Assembly: GCF_027497215.1 (NCBI RefSeq)
Contig: NZ_CP114904.1
Span: forward strand, 3,494,001-3,558,000
Origin: Micromonospora sp. WMMD812
GTDB taxonomy: Bacteria; Actinomycetota; Actinomycetes; Mycobacteriales; Micromonosporaceae
DNA: 64,000 nt
Reading direction: 5' to 3'
How positions within the stretch are numbered: position 1 is the first letter of the stretch; every line of letters starts with the position of its first letter. Both the position numbers and the translations under genes were made by a program. Under the pieces are notes generated by a model. That model saw only the letters and a program-made list of their open reading frames with translations. It searched no databases and was not told the DNA's origin. Shown here piece after piece: positions 26,011-34,301 of the stretch.

Positions 26011-29000
26011 TCAGTGCCGGCGGTCGACCACCTTCAGGGTGAAGTCGTCGTACGACGGCGCGTACTTCTTGTCGCCGCCGTAGACCGCCCGTACCCGGTG
26101 GGTGCCGGGCCGGGGCAGCCGGTCGACCGTGCAGCTGGCGACGCCCTTCTTCAGCGTGGCCTCGCACAGCACGTCCTCACCGATGAGGAACTGCACGGGA
26201 CCGGTCGCCGAGCTGGGCTTGACCGTGGCGGTCAGCTTCGCGCTCTTGCGCCAGGTCGCCGTCACGTCGTCGGCGCGGACCGACGTCGGGATGAGCACCT
26301 CGGTGGGGGTCTTCGTCACGGTGACCACGCGGCTGGCGACCGCCTGGTTGCCGTTGGTGTCGGAGACCAGGTAGGTGAGCGCGTAGCTGGCCGGGGTGTT
26401 GGTGTCGACGGTGCCGACCACCTGGATCCGGTCGGTGACGTCGCCGGCGGTGTTGTCCACCGCGGTGACCCCGGCGAGCGGGTCGAAGGGCTCGCCCTGC
26501 TTGACGGTGGTCGAGACCGGGACGGTCAGCACCGGCGGGGTGACGTCCGTGCCGGCCGCGGTGGCCACGAAGACGCCGCCGAACTGGTCCGCCGAGCCGA
26601 CCTGCTCACCGTCGCCGGTGCTGCTGGTGCTGGTCCAGGCGTACAGCTCGCCCTCGGTCAGGCCCTTCCACTCGACGCTGGCGGGCCAGCCCGACTTCGC
26701 GGTGCCCGTCCCGATCACCGTGTCGGTGGGGGTGACCACGACCAGGCTGTCCGTGCCGAAGCTGGTGGTCCGGCTGGACAGGTCGATCGGCAGCACCATG
26801 TTGTCCTCGGCGCCGTTGTAGCGCCGACGGTCGTCGTACTCCGTGGCCCCGAAGTTGTTGAGCATCGGCGAGTAGGTGTCGATGCTCATCTCGGACCGGT
26901 CGACGTCGATCTGCAGCAGCCGCAGGAAGCTGGCGCCGAACTGGAGCAGGTCGTCCTTCTTGTGGTCGACGGTGCCGTCGCCGTTGAGGTCGAGGTTGCC
27001 GTTGGCGTCGACCTTCTCCGGCCACAGCTCGCCCGCGGTCATCTTGTAGAACTGATAGTCCGCGAGCAGCTCGACCACGTCGTGCGCCACCGTCACGCCG
27101 ACCCCGGTCTTGAGGTTGGTGCCGACGCCGTGCTCGTGGCCGGCGAGGACCAGGAACACGTTCGGGTTGGACGCGACGATGGTCGAGAAGGCCCGGGAGC
27201 CGTCGGTGGAGAAGTTGGCGCCCCGGCCGTCCGGCGCTCCGGACGGCGCGAGGTAGGCGTGGGTCAGCAGGATGCCGTTGCGGTCGTGGTACCGCTGGAA
27301 CACCGAGCTGGCCCAGTCGGCCTCGGCCTGCGTCACGCCGTACGACAGGCCCACCGCGACGAAGTCCAGCCCGCCGGCGGAGAACAGGACATAGTTGTTC
27401 TGGTTGTCCTTGCCCCGGGTGACCGTGTTGCCCGCCGCGTCGGTGGTCTCGTCCCACGCGTGGTACGACGCCTTGGACACGGTCGGCCACTTCTGCGAGC
27501 CGTCGTAGTAGCGGTCCGGCCCGTAGTACTGGTTGAAGCGAGACGTCGGGCCGGTCTCGTTGCCGCCCTGGTTGTCGTGGTTGCCCGCGACGACCTGGTT
27601 GACCACGCCGGCGTCGTCGAGGGTCCGCTGCGCCTCCGAGGTGAACTGGAACTCGCGGGTCACCTGCTCGTCCAGGCCCGGGTAGAGCAGGTTGCCGCTG
27701 GAGTCCTTGGCGAGCGGGTCGGAGTAGTCGTTCTCGATGACGTCACCGGTGTGCGCGGTGTAGGCGATCTTCTTGCCGCCGGCGTTCTGGGCCAGCCACT
27801 GGGTGGTGTCCTTGTAGGACTTCTGCCAGAGCGCCCGCTCCTCCATCGTCATCTTGTCGGTCGGCTCGTCGACGCCGTCGAAGTCGTCGTACGTGCCGCC
27901 GGCCGCGCCCTCGGCGAGGTACTGGGTGTCGGTGAAGTGGGCGAGCGAGAAGTCGTACGTCGACGGGTCGTCGAAGTGGTCCCGGTTCGCCGGGTCGTTG
28001 GCGGACCCGTCGCGCGGCGCGAGGTCGTCGGCGAACGGGTCCTCGCCGAGCACCAGGACGTGGACCGCGCCGTTGTCGACCAACTCGGGCCGTACGGCGG
28101 CCTTCAGCGTGGTGTCACCCTCGGCCTGGCCGCGCGCGGTGGCCAGCTCGGTCCACGCCCGCGTGGTGGTGTTCCACGCGTGCAGGGAGACGGCCCGCTC
28201 GGGGTCGACCACGCCGCTCCACAGGATCTGGCGGCGCTCGGCCGACGCCGGGACCTGGACGTCGAACCGCTGGAACGGGATGTTGCCCGTGGACGGGCTG
28301 TTCGCCAGGTTGCCGTCGGGGCGCGGGCTCGCGCCGATCTGGCTCCCCTCGGTGTACGAGAAGTCCAGCGTGGACGGCATCACCGGGACGACGCCCTGGA
28401 AGCCGCCCATCGGCACGCTCGGGGTGGCCTGCTTGAAGGTGGTGGTCACCGGACCGCCGTCGGGGTTGTGGGCGATCGCCGACAGCGTGACCCGGCCGCT
28501 GCCCTGGCCGACGTCGGTGCCGCCGCCCGTCGGGATGGCGTCGGAGGTAAACCGGACCGTCTTGGCGACCGACTTGCCGAACACGTCGGTCGCCGAGATC
28601 TCCAGGGTGTGGTTGCCGGACTTCAGGCCGGCGCCGACCTCCTGGCCGACCTGGACGGGCTGGCCGTCGAGCAGGTACCGCCAGCCGGTGGCGTTGCCCT
28701 GGTTGGTCACGCTGACCTGCAGCTCGGTCGGGCGGCTGAGGTGGGCGCCCTCGGCCGGCACGGTCGCGGTGACCGCGACACCCGCGTCCCGGACGTCACC
28801 GAGCGCGGCGACGTTGAGGGCCTGCACCTCGTCCAGGGTGAGCACCCGGGAGAAGATGCGGGCGTTGCGCACCGTCGCCGGCGCCCAGAACTGGTTGACC
28901 GAGTCGGCGCCGACGTAGAAGTTGTTGCGCGCGGCGCCGCCCGGCAGCCCCAGCGGGGCGGGCGCGGCGACCGAGGCGGCCAGCACGCCGTCGACGTACA

Positions 29001-30216
29001 GGCGGGCGGTGGCGCCGTCCCACGTGCCGACGGCGTGGTACCAGCGCCCGGAGGAGATCGGCACCTGCGCGTTGCGGTACGCGCCGTTGGCGTACACGGC
29101 GAACGTCAGCTTGTCGCCGTACACGACGATCGAGTAACCGCCGCTCTCCTTCTCGGAGCAGACCGAGTGCTCACCGGAGTTGGGCAGGGTGCCGTTGTCC
29201 TTGAACGTGCACTCGATCGAGACCTGGTTGCGGATCTTCGCCCACTGCGTGTCGCCCATCGCGTACGCGTACGCGTCGTTGGCGCCGTCGAAGGACGCCA
29301 CCGGCACCTTCACCGCGGAGTCCTGGGCGATCACCGGCTCGCCGACGGTGGTGACGGCGAGGTTCTGCGCGTCGTCCTTCGGGGTGCTGTCGTCGAAGTC
29401 CACGTCGAGGACGTCGGCGACCGGCACCGGCGGCTTGAGGCCGTACGCCGACGCCAGCTCGGCCGCCTGGGCGGCGTCCAGCGGCCGGCTCCAGACCTTG
29501 CTGGCGGCGAAGGAGGCCGGCGGGGCGACCTGTCCGATGCCGGAGGGAGCCGCGTCGGCGCCGATCACGAACCGGCGCGCGGTGGCGGCCGGCAGCGCGA
29601 GCGCGCCGCTGGCGGCGCTGGAGCCGGCCAGTTGGCCGTTGAGGTAGAGGCGCAGCGCCTGGCCGTCCCAGACCGAGACGGCGTGGTACCAGCGGTTGCC
29701 GGTGATCGGGGTCAGCACCGACTTGTAGCCGCCGCCGATGTGGGCCATCGTGCCCAGGTTGCCGCCGTTGACGTAGACCGAGAAGCCGCCGCCCTCCTTG
29801 TCGGAGCAGAGGTCCTTCTCGCCGCTCACCGGCATGGCGGTGTCGACCCGGAAGACGCATTCGATGGCGAAGCCGGTGGAGAAGCGGCTCCACTGGTCGG
29901 CGAAGTCGAAGGAGACGGCGTCGTCGACCCCGTCCACGGTGAGGAGGTCGTGGCCGAACGTCGCGTCGGTGGTGTAGGTGGGGGCGCCCCAGGTGGTGGC
30001 GGCGAGGCTCTGGGCCCGGTCGGTGGCGGCGCCGCCGGTGAACGCGACGTCGAGCACGTCGGCGGCCGGAACGGCCAGGGCCACCGGGTTGACGCCGCCC
30101 AGGGTCGGCGCGTCCTGGGCGGGCAACAGCAGCGTGCCGCCCGCCACCACGAGCCCGAGGGCGGTCGCGCCGAGGCGGCGCCACCCTCGGGCGATCGGAT
30201 GGAGTCGTGTCGTCAC
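26011..30216 (-). CDS. Large secreted metallophosphoesterase with two LamG domains
   Basis: 1401 residues, GTG 30216 with AAAGGAG 6 bp upstream. Signal peptide (LGATALGLVVAGGTLLLPA). Two LamG/concanavalin-like domains follow (~50-265 and ~270-475; each has RWYHAV..WDG and a Cys pair), then Ig-like repeats (~480-570) and a metallophosphoesterase domain (~770-1090) with FTDTQY, HTGDVIEND, VAGNHDNQG, LLTHAYL and LAGHEHGVG metal-binding motifs. The C-terminus has DUF5011/Ig-like modules (GEPFDPLAGVTAVDNTAGD). An exported carbohydrate- or matrix-binding phosphoesterase is likely. It follows the NicO gene after 51 bp on the same strand. Confidence 0.88.
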   Translation of the reverse strand: MTTRLHPIARGWRRLGATALGLVVAGGTLLLPAQDAPTLGGVNPVALAVPAADVLDVAFTGGAATDRAQSLAATTWGAPTYTTDATFGHDLLTVDGVDDAVSFDFADQWSRFSTGFAIECVFRVDTAMPVSGEKDLCSDKEGGGFSVYVNGGNLGTMAHIGGGYKSVLTPITGNRWYHAVSVWDGQALRLYLNGQLAGSSAASGALALPAATARRFVIGADAAPSGIGQVAPPASFAASKVWSRPLDAAQAAELASAYGLKPPVPVADVLDVDFDDSTPKDDAQNLAVTTVGEPVIAQDSAVKVPVASFDGANDAYAYAMGDTQWAKIRNQVSIECTFKDNGTLPNSGEHSVCSEKESGGYSIVVYGDKLTFAVYANGAYRNAQVPISSGRWYHAVGTWDGATARLYVDGVLAASVAAPAPLGLPGGAARNNFYVGADSVNQFWAPATVRNARIFSRVLTLDEVQALNVAALGDVRDAGVAVTATVPAEGAHLSRPTELQVSVTNQGNATGWRYLLDGQPVQVGQEVGAGLKSGNHTLEISATDVFGKSVAKTVRFTSDAIPTGGGTDVGQGSGRVTLSAIAHNPDGGPVTTTFKQATPSVPMGGFQGVVPVMPSTLDFSYTEGSQIGASPRPDGNLANSPSTGNIPFQRFDVQVPASAERRQILWSGVVDPERAVSLHAWNTTTRAWTELATARGQAEGDTTLKAAVRPELVDNGAVHVLVLGEDPFADDLAPRDGSANDPANRDHFDDPSTYDFSLAHFTDTQYLAEGAAGGTYDDFDGVDEPTDKMTMEERALWQKSYKDTTQWLAQNAGGKKIAYTAHTGDVIENDYSDPLAKDSSGNLLYPGLDEQVTREFQFTSEAQRTLDDAGVVNQVVAGNHDNQGGNETGPTSRFNQYYGPDRYYDGSQKWPTVSKASYHAWDETTDAAGNTVTRGKDNQNNYVLFSAGGLDFVAVGLSYGVTQAEADWASSVFQRYHDRNGILLTHAYLAPSGAPDGRGANFSTDGSRAFSTIVASNPNVFLVLAGHEHGVGTNLKTGVGVTVAHDVVELLADYQFYKMTAGELWPEKVDANGNLDLNGDGTVDHKKDDLLQFGASFLRLLQIDVDRSEMSIDTYSPMLNNFGATEYDDRRRYNGAEDNMVLPIDLSSRTTSFGTDSLVVVTPTDTVIGTGTAKSGWPASVEWKGLTEGELYAWTSTSSTGDGEQVGSADQFGGVFVATAAGTDVTPPVLTVPVSTTVKQGEPFDPLAGVTAVDNTAGDVTDRIQVVGTVDTNTPASYALTYLVSDTNGNQAVASRVVTVTKTPTEVLIPTSVRADDVTATWRKSAKLTATVKPSSATGPVQFLIGEDVLCEATLKKGVASCTVDRLPRPGTHRVRAVYGGDKKYAPSYDDFTLKVVDRRH

Positions 30217-30235
30217 GACATCTCCTTTGGTTGGG

Positions 30236-30253
30236 GGTGTTCTGTTGGTGTTC
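30236..30253 (-). promoter_or_regulatory. 11-bp-spaced direct repeat in the phosphoesterase leader
   Basis: Read on the minus strand, GAACACC occurs twice exactly 11 bp apart, ending 20 bp before the GTG. The spacing equals that of PHO-box units, but bases 2-3 differ (AA for TT). Confidence 0.25.
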
Positions 30254-30267
30254 GGCTGGGTCGCTGG

Positions 30268-31101
30268 TCAGGTCCCGGGGAGGCCGGCCACGGCGGCGGC
30301 GGAGATGCCGACGCCGATGAGGGTGATCCCGCCGGCGGCCAGCACGGGGGCCACCCGCGCGCCCAACTGCAGGAGCGCGCGGGACGAGGCGGCGCGGGCC
30401 ACGAGGGAGCGGCCGGTGAGGGCCAGGAGGCCGACGGTGAAGAGCACCGCGGCGAGCCCGAGACCGAAGCAGGCCACGAGGAGCAGGGCGAACCCGGCCC
30501 GGCCGGCGAAGATGCCGGTCACCAGCACGAGGAAGGCCGCCGGCGACGGCGTCAGGCCACCGGACACGCCCAGCAGGAGCAGACCGGGGCGGGAGGTGTG
30601 GGTATGGCCGTGGCTGTGGTCGTGAGTGTGGCTGTGGTCGTGGCTGTGGCCGTGCGCGTGGTGATGACCGCGCCGGCGCAGGTGGCGCAGCAGCAGCCAG
30701 AGCCCGACGGCGACGACGGTCAGGCCGGCCGCGAACTGCAGGCCGGTGGTCAGTCGCTCGAGGCTGACCAGATCGGAGAGGGAGAAGAAGGTCCAGGCGA
30801 CCGCGATGGCCAGCACCGAGACGCTGTGCATCGCGGCCACCGACAGACCCAGCCAGGCGGCGTCGCGGACCCGGCCGCGGGAGCCGATCAGGTACGCCGC
30901 CGCGAGACTCTTGCCGTGGCCGGGCGCGAGCCCGTGCGCCGCCCCGGCCACGAACGCGATCACCAACGCCACCGGCACGAAACCCGGCGACTGCACGATC
31001 TCGATCAACCGATCGCCGAACCCGGCGGCGCCGAAGAAATCGCCGCTGAGGAGGCGGTCGAAGAGGCCGGAAGCAGCGCCGAGGCTCGTGGCGACGTCCA
31101 T
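30268..31101 (-). CDS. NicO-family nickel/cobalt transporter
   Basis: 277 residues with six or more TM helices. Signature GLAPGHGKSLAAAYLIG in an early helix, and a His-rich cytoplasmic loop (~144-167; alternating His, Asp, Ser, Thr) followed by a second signature region GGLTPSPAAFLVL. These match the NicO/RcnA family of Ni2+/Co2+ permeases. The upstream gene ends 4 bp before this one starts, and the phosphoesterase gene follows. The metalloenzyme downstream might use the metal handled here, though such phosphoesterases normally use Fe, Mn or Zn. Confidence 0.88.
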   Translation of the reverse strand: MDVATSLGAASGLFDRLLSGDFFGAAGFGDRLIEIVQSPGFVPVALVIAFVAGAAHGLAPGHGKSLAAAYLIGSRGRVRDAAWLGLSVAAMHSVSVLAIAVAWTFFSLSDLVSLERLTTGLQFAAGLTVVAVGLWLLLRHLRRRGHHHAHGHSHDHSHTHDHSHGHTHTSRPGLLLLGVSGGLTPSPAAFLVLVTGIFAGRAGFALLLVACFGLGLAAVLFTVGLLALTGRSLVARAASSRALLQLGARVAPVLAAGGITLIGVGISAAAVAGLPGT

Positions 31102-31104
31102 GGG

Positions 31105-31812
31105 TCAGGCCGCTCGCCGACGCCGGCGGTACCAGAAGATCCCGGCCGCGGCGGCGGCCAGCACGACACCCCCGATGATCAGGAGCTGCCGGGCGCTCTC
31201 GTCCGCCGACACCGCGGCCACCGTCCGGGTCGACGCGGCGCCGGAACCGGCGTCCGTGCCGCCGGCGATGCTCCAGTCCGCCGACTCGTGCTTGGCGTCG
31301 TACACCGCCTTCTGCCCGTCGGGGCCCCGGGCGAGCGTCCGGTACGCCTCGTGCAGGTCGGTGAGCATCCGGGACGTCACGGTCACCGTGCTCACCGGCC
31401 CGGGGCAGCTGAACAGCACGTCGGCGCCGTCGGCCGCCAGATCGTCGGTGACGTCGACCTTTCCCGCGCACGCCCGCCCGCCCTGCGTCACGGCGATCCG
31501 CTCGGTCAGGTAGCCCGCGAACTCCGGAGCCGTGGCCATCGCGGCGGCGTCGGAGTCCTCGTAGGTCACCGCGCCGTCGAGCATCACCCGGTCCTTCGGC
31601 AGCACCCCGAGGTCGATGCCGAGCAGGGTCAGGTCGTCGGTGCCGCCGACGCGCCAGCGGACCCGCACGCCCTGTTCGCCGTCGCCCGCGACCTCGATCT
31701 GCTGTGGAGCGCCGAACGGATGCGCCGAGGCCGGATCCGGGACGAGCCCCACGATCAGCGCCAGCGCGAGCACTCCCAGGGAGCATCGCCGGGCGTGGCG
31801 CAGGGAAAACAC
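31105..31812 (-). CDS. Exported membrane-anchored protein upstream of NicO
   Basis: 235 residues from GTG 31812. Signal peptide (LGVLALALIVGLVPDPASAH), extracytoplasmic domain of ~160 residues with two Cys (GRACAGK, LFSCPGP), a low-complexity linker, then one C-terminal TM helix (LLIIGGVVLAAAAAGIFWY) and an Arg-rich stop-transfer tail. Proteins of this form are regularly encoded beside NicO transporters in actinomycetes and may present metal to them. I know of no assigned activity. Confidence 0.75.
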   Translation of the reverse strand: MFSLRHARRCSLGVLALALIVGLVPDPASAHPFGAPQQIEVAGDGEQGVRVRWRVGGTDDLTLLGIDLGVLPKDRVMLDGAVTYEDSDAAAMATAPEFAGYLTERIAVTQGGRACAGKVDVTDDLAADGADVLFSCPGPVSTVTVTSRMLTDLHEAYRTLARGPDGQKAVYDAKHESADWSIAGGTDAGSGAASTRTVAAVSADESARQLLIIGGVVLAAAAAGIFWYRRRRRAA

Positions 31813-31871
31813 AGTGGACTCGCAGTTCGCTCGGAGGTCAGGCGGAAACCCAGTGATCGTTTCGGCCGCAG

Positions 31872-31888
31872 GTGACCAGCGAGGTCAC
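31872..31888. promoter_or_regulatory. Inverted repeat upstream of the NicO cluster
   Basis: GTGACC and GGTCAC, 6 bp each with 5-bp spacer, 60 bp upstream of the first gene of the cluster. Flanking GTTCGCTC and GAGCGAAC can also pair. Candidate operator or leader structure; no riboswitch class is recognisable. Confidence 0.3.
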
Positions 31889-31978
31889 GGAAACTGAGCG
31901 AACGTTGACAGCGAGATTGCCGGACTCCGAAGACTGCCGAGCCCGGTCGGGCCGGGTGGCGGACGGCCGTGACGGCGC

Positions 31979-32016
31979 GGACGAGGGCGCGGACCGTCAC
32001 GTCCGCACCCTCGTCC
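31979..32016 (-). terminator. Hairpin terminator after the DGPF gene
   Basis: GGACGAGGG pairs with CCCTCGTCC and GCGGAC with GTCCGC around one mismatch and a short loop, beginning 30 bp beyond the stop at 32047. Confidence 0.5.
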
Positions 32017-32046
32017 CGCGTGCGCCCGGCGTCTTCCCCGGCCGGG

Positions 32047-32418
32047 TCAGGCGGGTTCCGGCCCCTCGAAGACCCGCCGCACGTCGACCTCGACGTCGAC
32101 CCCGGACTCGATGAAGAGGTCCACGAACCGCCGCGCCCACTCCATCGCCTCGTCCTTGGATCGCACCTCCATCAGCGCGAACCCGGCGATGAGCTCCTTC
32201 GTCTCGGTGAACGGGCCGTCGATGACAGTGACCTTGCCCTTCTCGGCGGTGATCCGGCCCGACTCCTTGCTGCTCTTCTCGAGCCCCTCGCCCGCGAGCA
32301 GCACACCCGCCTTCGCCGCCTCGCCGACGAAGGCGCCCATCCGCTCGATGAACTCGGGGCTCGGGTCGAAGGTGCCGGGCTGGTCCTCGTCGAGCTTGTG
32401 CATCAGCATGTAGCGCAT
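32047..32418 (-). CDS. DGPF (YCII-related) domain protein
   Basis: 123 residues. Starts MRYMLMHKLDED and contains the diagnostic IDGPFTETKELIAGFALMEV (DGPF motif). The fold is the YCII/ferredoxin-like domain. These proteins accompany ECF42 sigma factors, and the sigma gene lies upstream on the same strand. Between them is a promoter matching the ECF42 consensus, so this is the likely direct target. Molecular function of DGPF proteins is unknown; an effector in redox or antibiotic stress is suspected. Confidence 0.9.
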   Translation of the reverse strand: MRYMLMHKLDEDQPGTFDPSPEFIERMGAFVGEAAKAGVLLAGEGLEKSSKESGRITAEKGKVTVIDGPFTETKELIAGFALMEVRSKDEAMEWARRFVDLFIESGVDVEVDVRRVFEGPEPA

Positions 32419-32479
32419 CTCAAGGTTCCTTCCAGATACCGGTCCGCGCGGGCGGGCCGTGGTGACTTCTCACTGACGC

Positions 32480-32506
32480 GTCGATCGGGTCCACCGGGAT
32501 CCGACA
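32480..32506 (-). promoter_or_regulatory. Candidate ECF42-dependent promoter
   Basis: On the minus strand TGTCGG (32506-32501), a 17-bp spacer, then CGAC (32483-32480), 61 bp before the DGPF start. It resembles the published ECF42 promoter (TGTCGA at -35, CGA/TC at -10). Confidence 0.5.
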
Positions 32507-32570
32507 TCCGTCTTCAAGATTTTTTCTGAGCTTTCGACGAGGGCCCGATCGAACCGCCCGGCGACCCCCT

Positions 32571-33824
32571 CTAGCCGCACGCGGCGGCCCGGTCGAGCAG
32601 CAGCGCCCGCTCGCGCGCGTTGCCGGCCAGCGACGCCGCCCGCTCGAACTCGCGCCGCGCCTCGTCGCGCCGGCCGAGCTTGGCGAGCAGGTCACCGAGC
32701 ACGGTGGGCAGCAGGTGGTACCGCGCGAGCGCCGGGTCGTCGGCCAGCGCCCGGGCCATCTCCAGGCCAGCGGCGGGGCCGTCGGCCTGGGCGACCGCGA
32801 CGGCCCGGTTCAGCTCCACCACGGGCGAGGGCACGAGCCGGGCCAGCTCCGCGTAGAGGGTCGCGATCCGCGCCCAGTCGGTCTCCTCGGGTGTACGCGC
32901 CCGCGCGTGGCAGGCGGCGATCTCGGCCTGGACGGCGTACGGGCCGGGGTGCTCGGTGCGGGCCCGGTCGAGGGCGGCGAGGCCGCGGCGGATCAGCAGT
33001 TGGTCCCAGCGGCCCCGGTCCTGGTCGTTGAGGAGGATCGGCTCACCGTCGGGGCCGGTGCGGGCGCGGATCCGGGACGCCTGGATCTCCAGCAGCGCGG
33101 CGAGGCCGTGCACCTCCGGCTCGCCGGGCATCAGACCCTGCAACTGCCGGGCCAGGCGCAGCGCCTCCTGGGTGAGGGCGGGGCGCGTCCAGTCGTCGCC
33201 GGCGGTGGCCGCGTACCCCTCGTTGAAGATCAGGTAGACGACCTCCAGCACCGAGCCGAGGCGTTCGGCGCGGTCGGCCGGGTCGGGCACCTCGTACGGC
33301 ACCCTGGCGGCGGCGAGGGCCTGCTTGGCGCGGGTGATCCGCTGGCCGATGGTGGGCTCGGTGGTGAGGAACGCGCGGGCGATCTCGCCGGTGCTCAGGC
33401 CACCGAGCAGTCGCAGGGTGAGCGCGGCCCGCGCGATCGGGGAGAGCACCGGGTGGCAGGCCACGAAGATCAGCCGGAGCAGGTCGTCCTCGATGCGGTC
33501 CTCGACGGCAGCGTCGAAGTCGGGGGTGTGGTGCTCGTCGAGGTCCCGGCCGAGCGCGTCCACCACCCGGTCGCGGGTCTGCTCGCGGCGGACCAGGTCG
33601 ACGGCCCGCCGCTTGCCCACGGTCGTCAACCACGCGCCGGGGTTGGCCGGCACGCCGTCGCGGGGCCACTGTTCGAGGGCGGCGACCAGCGCGTCCTGCG
33701 CCAACTCCTCGGCCAGCCCGACGTCCCGGACGGTCCCGGCGATGCCGGCGACGACCCGGCCGGCCTCCATCCGCCACACCGTCTCGACGGTGCGCCGCAC
33801 CTCGGTCTCCCCCACGGAGCACAT
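32571..33824 (-). CDS. ECF42-type RNA polymerase sigma factor with TPR-like C-terminus
   Basis: 417 residues from ATG 33824. Region 2: VVAGIAGTVRDVGLAEELAQ and AQDALVAALEQWP; region 4: LLGGLSTGEIARAFLTTEP with IGQRITRAKQ. A C-terminal extension of ~240 residues (LGSVLEVVYLIFNEGY, GLAALLEIQASRIRAR, RAVAVAQADGPAAGLEMAR) is the DUF6596/TPR-like region characteristic of ECF42. No anti-sigma gene is nearby; in this group the extension itself is thought to control activity. An alternative GTG start is at 33815. Operates with the DGPF gene downstream. Confidence 0.9.
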   Translation of the reverse strand: MCSVGETEVRRTVETVWRMEAGRVVAGIAGTVRDVGLAEELAQDALVAALEQWPRDGVPANPGAWLTTVGKRRAVDLVRREQTRDRVVDALGRDLDEHHTPDFDAAVEDRIEDDLLRLIFVACHPVLSPIARAALTLRLLGGLSTGEIARAFLTTEPTIGQRITRAKQALAAARVPYEVPDPADRAERLGSVLEVVYLIFNEGYAATAGDDWTRPALTQEALRLARQLQGLMPGEPEVHGLAALLEIQASRIRARTGPDGEPILLNDQDRGRWDQLLIRRGLAALDRARTEHPGPYAVQAEIAACHARARTPEETDWARIATLYAELARLVPSPVVELNRAVAVAQADGPAAGLEMARALADDPALARYHLLPTVLGDLLAKLGRRDEARREFERAASLAGNARERALLLDRAAACG

Positions 33825-33898
33825 CTCAGCAGCCCAGACCGCCGTCCGCCAACACGGCCAGCGCAACCAGTCGTCCCTGCCACGGAGGGCCGGCGTTG

Positions 33899-34207
33899 TC
33901 AGGCAGCGTCCGACTTCGGCGCGAATCGGACATCCAGCGTCATCTCGAGGGCTCGCGCCAGCCGCTCCAGCACCACAAGGGTCGGCACCGTCCCGCCCGC
34001 CTCGAAGCGGGCCACCGCCGACTGCGTCATACCCGCCGCTCGCGCGAGCCGGCTCTGACTCCAGCCGTGGTGTTCCCGCAGCTGCCGCACCTCCTGGCCG
34101 AGCTCGAACGCGATCCGGGTGGCCTCGTACGCCTCAGCCGCCCCTGGCTCGGCCATCCGACGGTCGCGCAAGTCGTTCCAGTCGATCCGATCGCCCCTCA
34201 AGCCCAT
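33899..34207 (-). CDS. Orphan XRE/HigA-like helix-turn-helix protein
   Basis: 102 residues from ATG 34207. The HTH (~39-94) reads LGQEVRQLREHHGWSQSRLA then AGMTQSAVARFEAGGTVPTL. Size and motif match antitoxin-type HTH proteins such as HigA/MqsA partners, but no toxin gene adjoins on either side. ATG 34207 coincides with one arm of a perfect 20-bp palindrome; an in-frame GTG at 34237 would read through it. The palindrome argues for autoregulation, and for the downstream start. Confidence 0.8.
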   Translation of the reverse strand: MGLRGDRIDWNDLRDRRMAEPGAAEAYEATRIAFELGQEVRQLREHHGWSQSRLARAAGMTQSAVARFEAGGTVPTLVVLERLARALEMTLDVRFAPKSDAA

Positions 34208-34223
34208 AGCATCGATGCTATGG
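34204..34223. promoter_or_regulatory. Perfect 20-bp palindrome at the HTH gene start
   Basis: CCATAGCATCGATGCTATGG is fully self-complementary with no spacer and covers the ATG. A dimeric HTH protein binding here would block both promoter clearance and translation start of its own gene. Confidence 0.6.
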
Positions 34224-34301
34224 CGTTCGGTGGACACTCCGCAGCTCTCGGCTGTGCGTGTCGCGGTGGTTCGGCAGGCACCGCCCGCCCTACGGCCTCC
34301 G

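Noticed and set aside
26014-31875. Very long open frame on the plus strand opposite the phosphoesterase and NicO genes
   Set aside because: Antisense artefact of high GC; the minus-strand genes have signal peptides, domains and ribosome sites.
31813-32046. Possible cobalamin or metal riboswitch upstream of the NicO cluster
   Set aside because: Inverted repeats are present but the conserved cobalamin-box and other class motifs are absent.
33899-34237. Antitoxin of a toxin-antitoxin pair
   Set aside because: No toxin-sized gene adjoins the HTH gene on either side.
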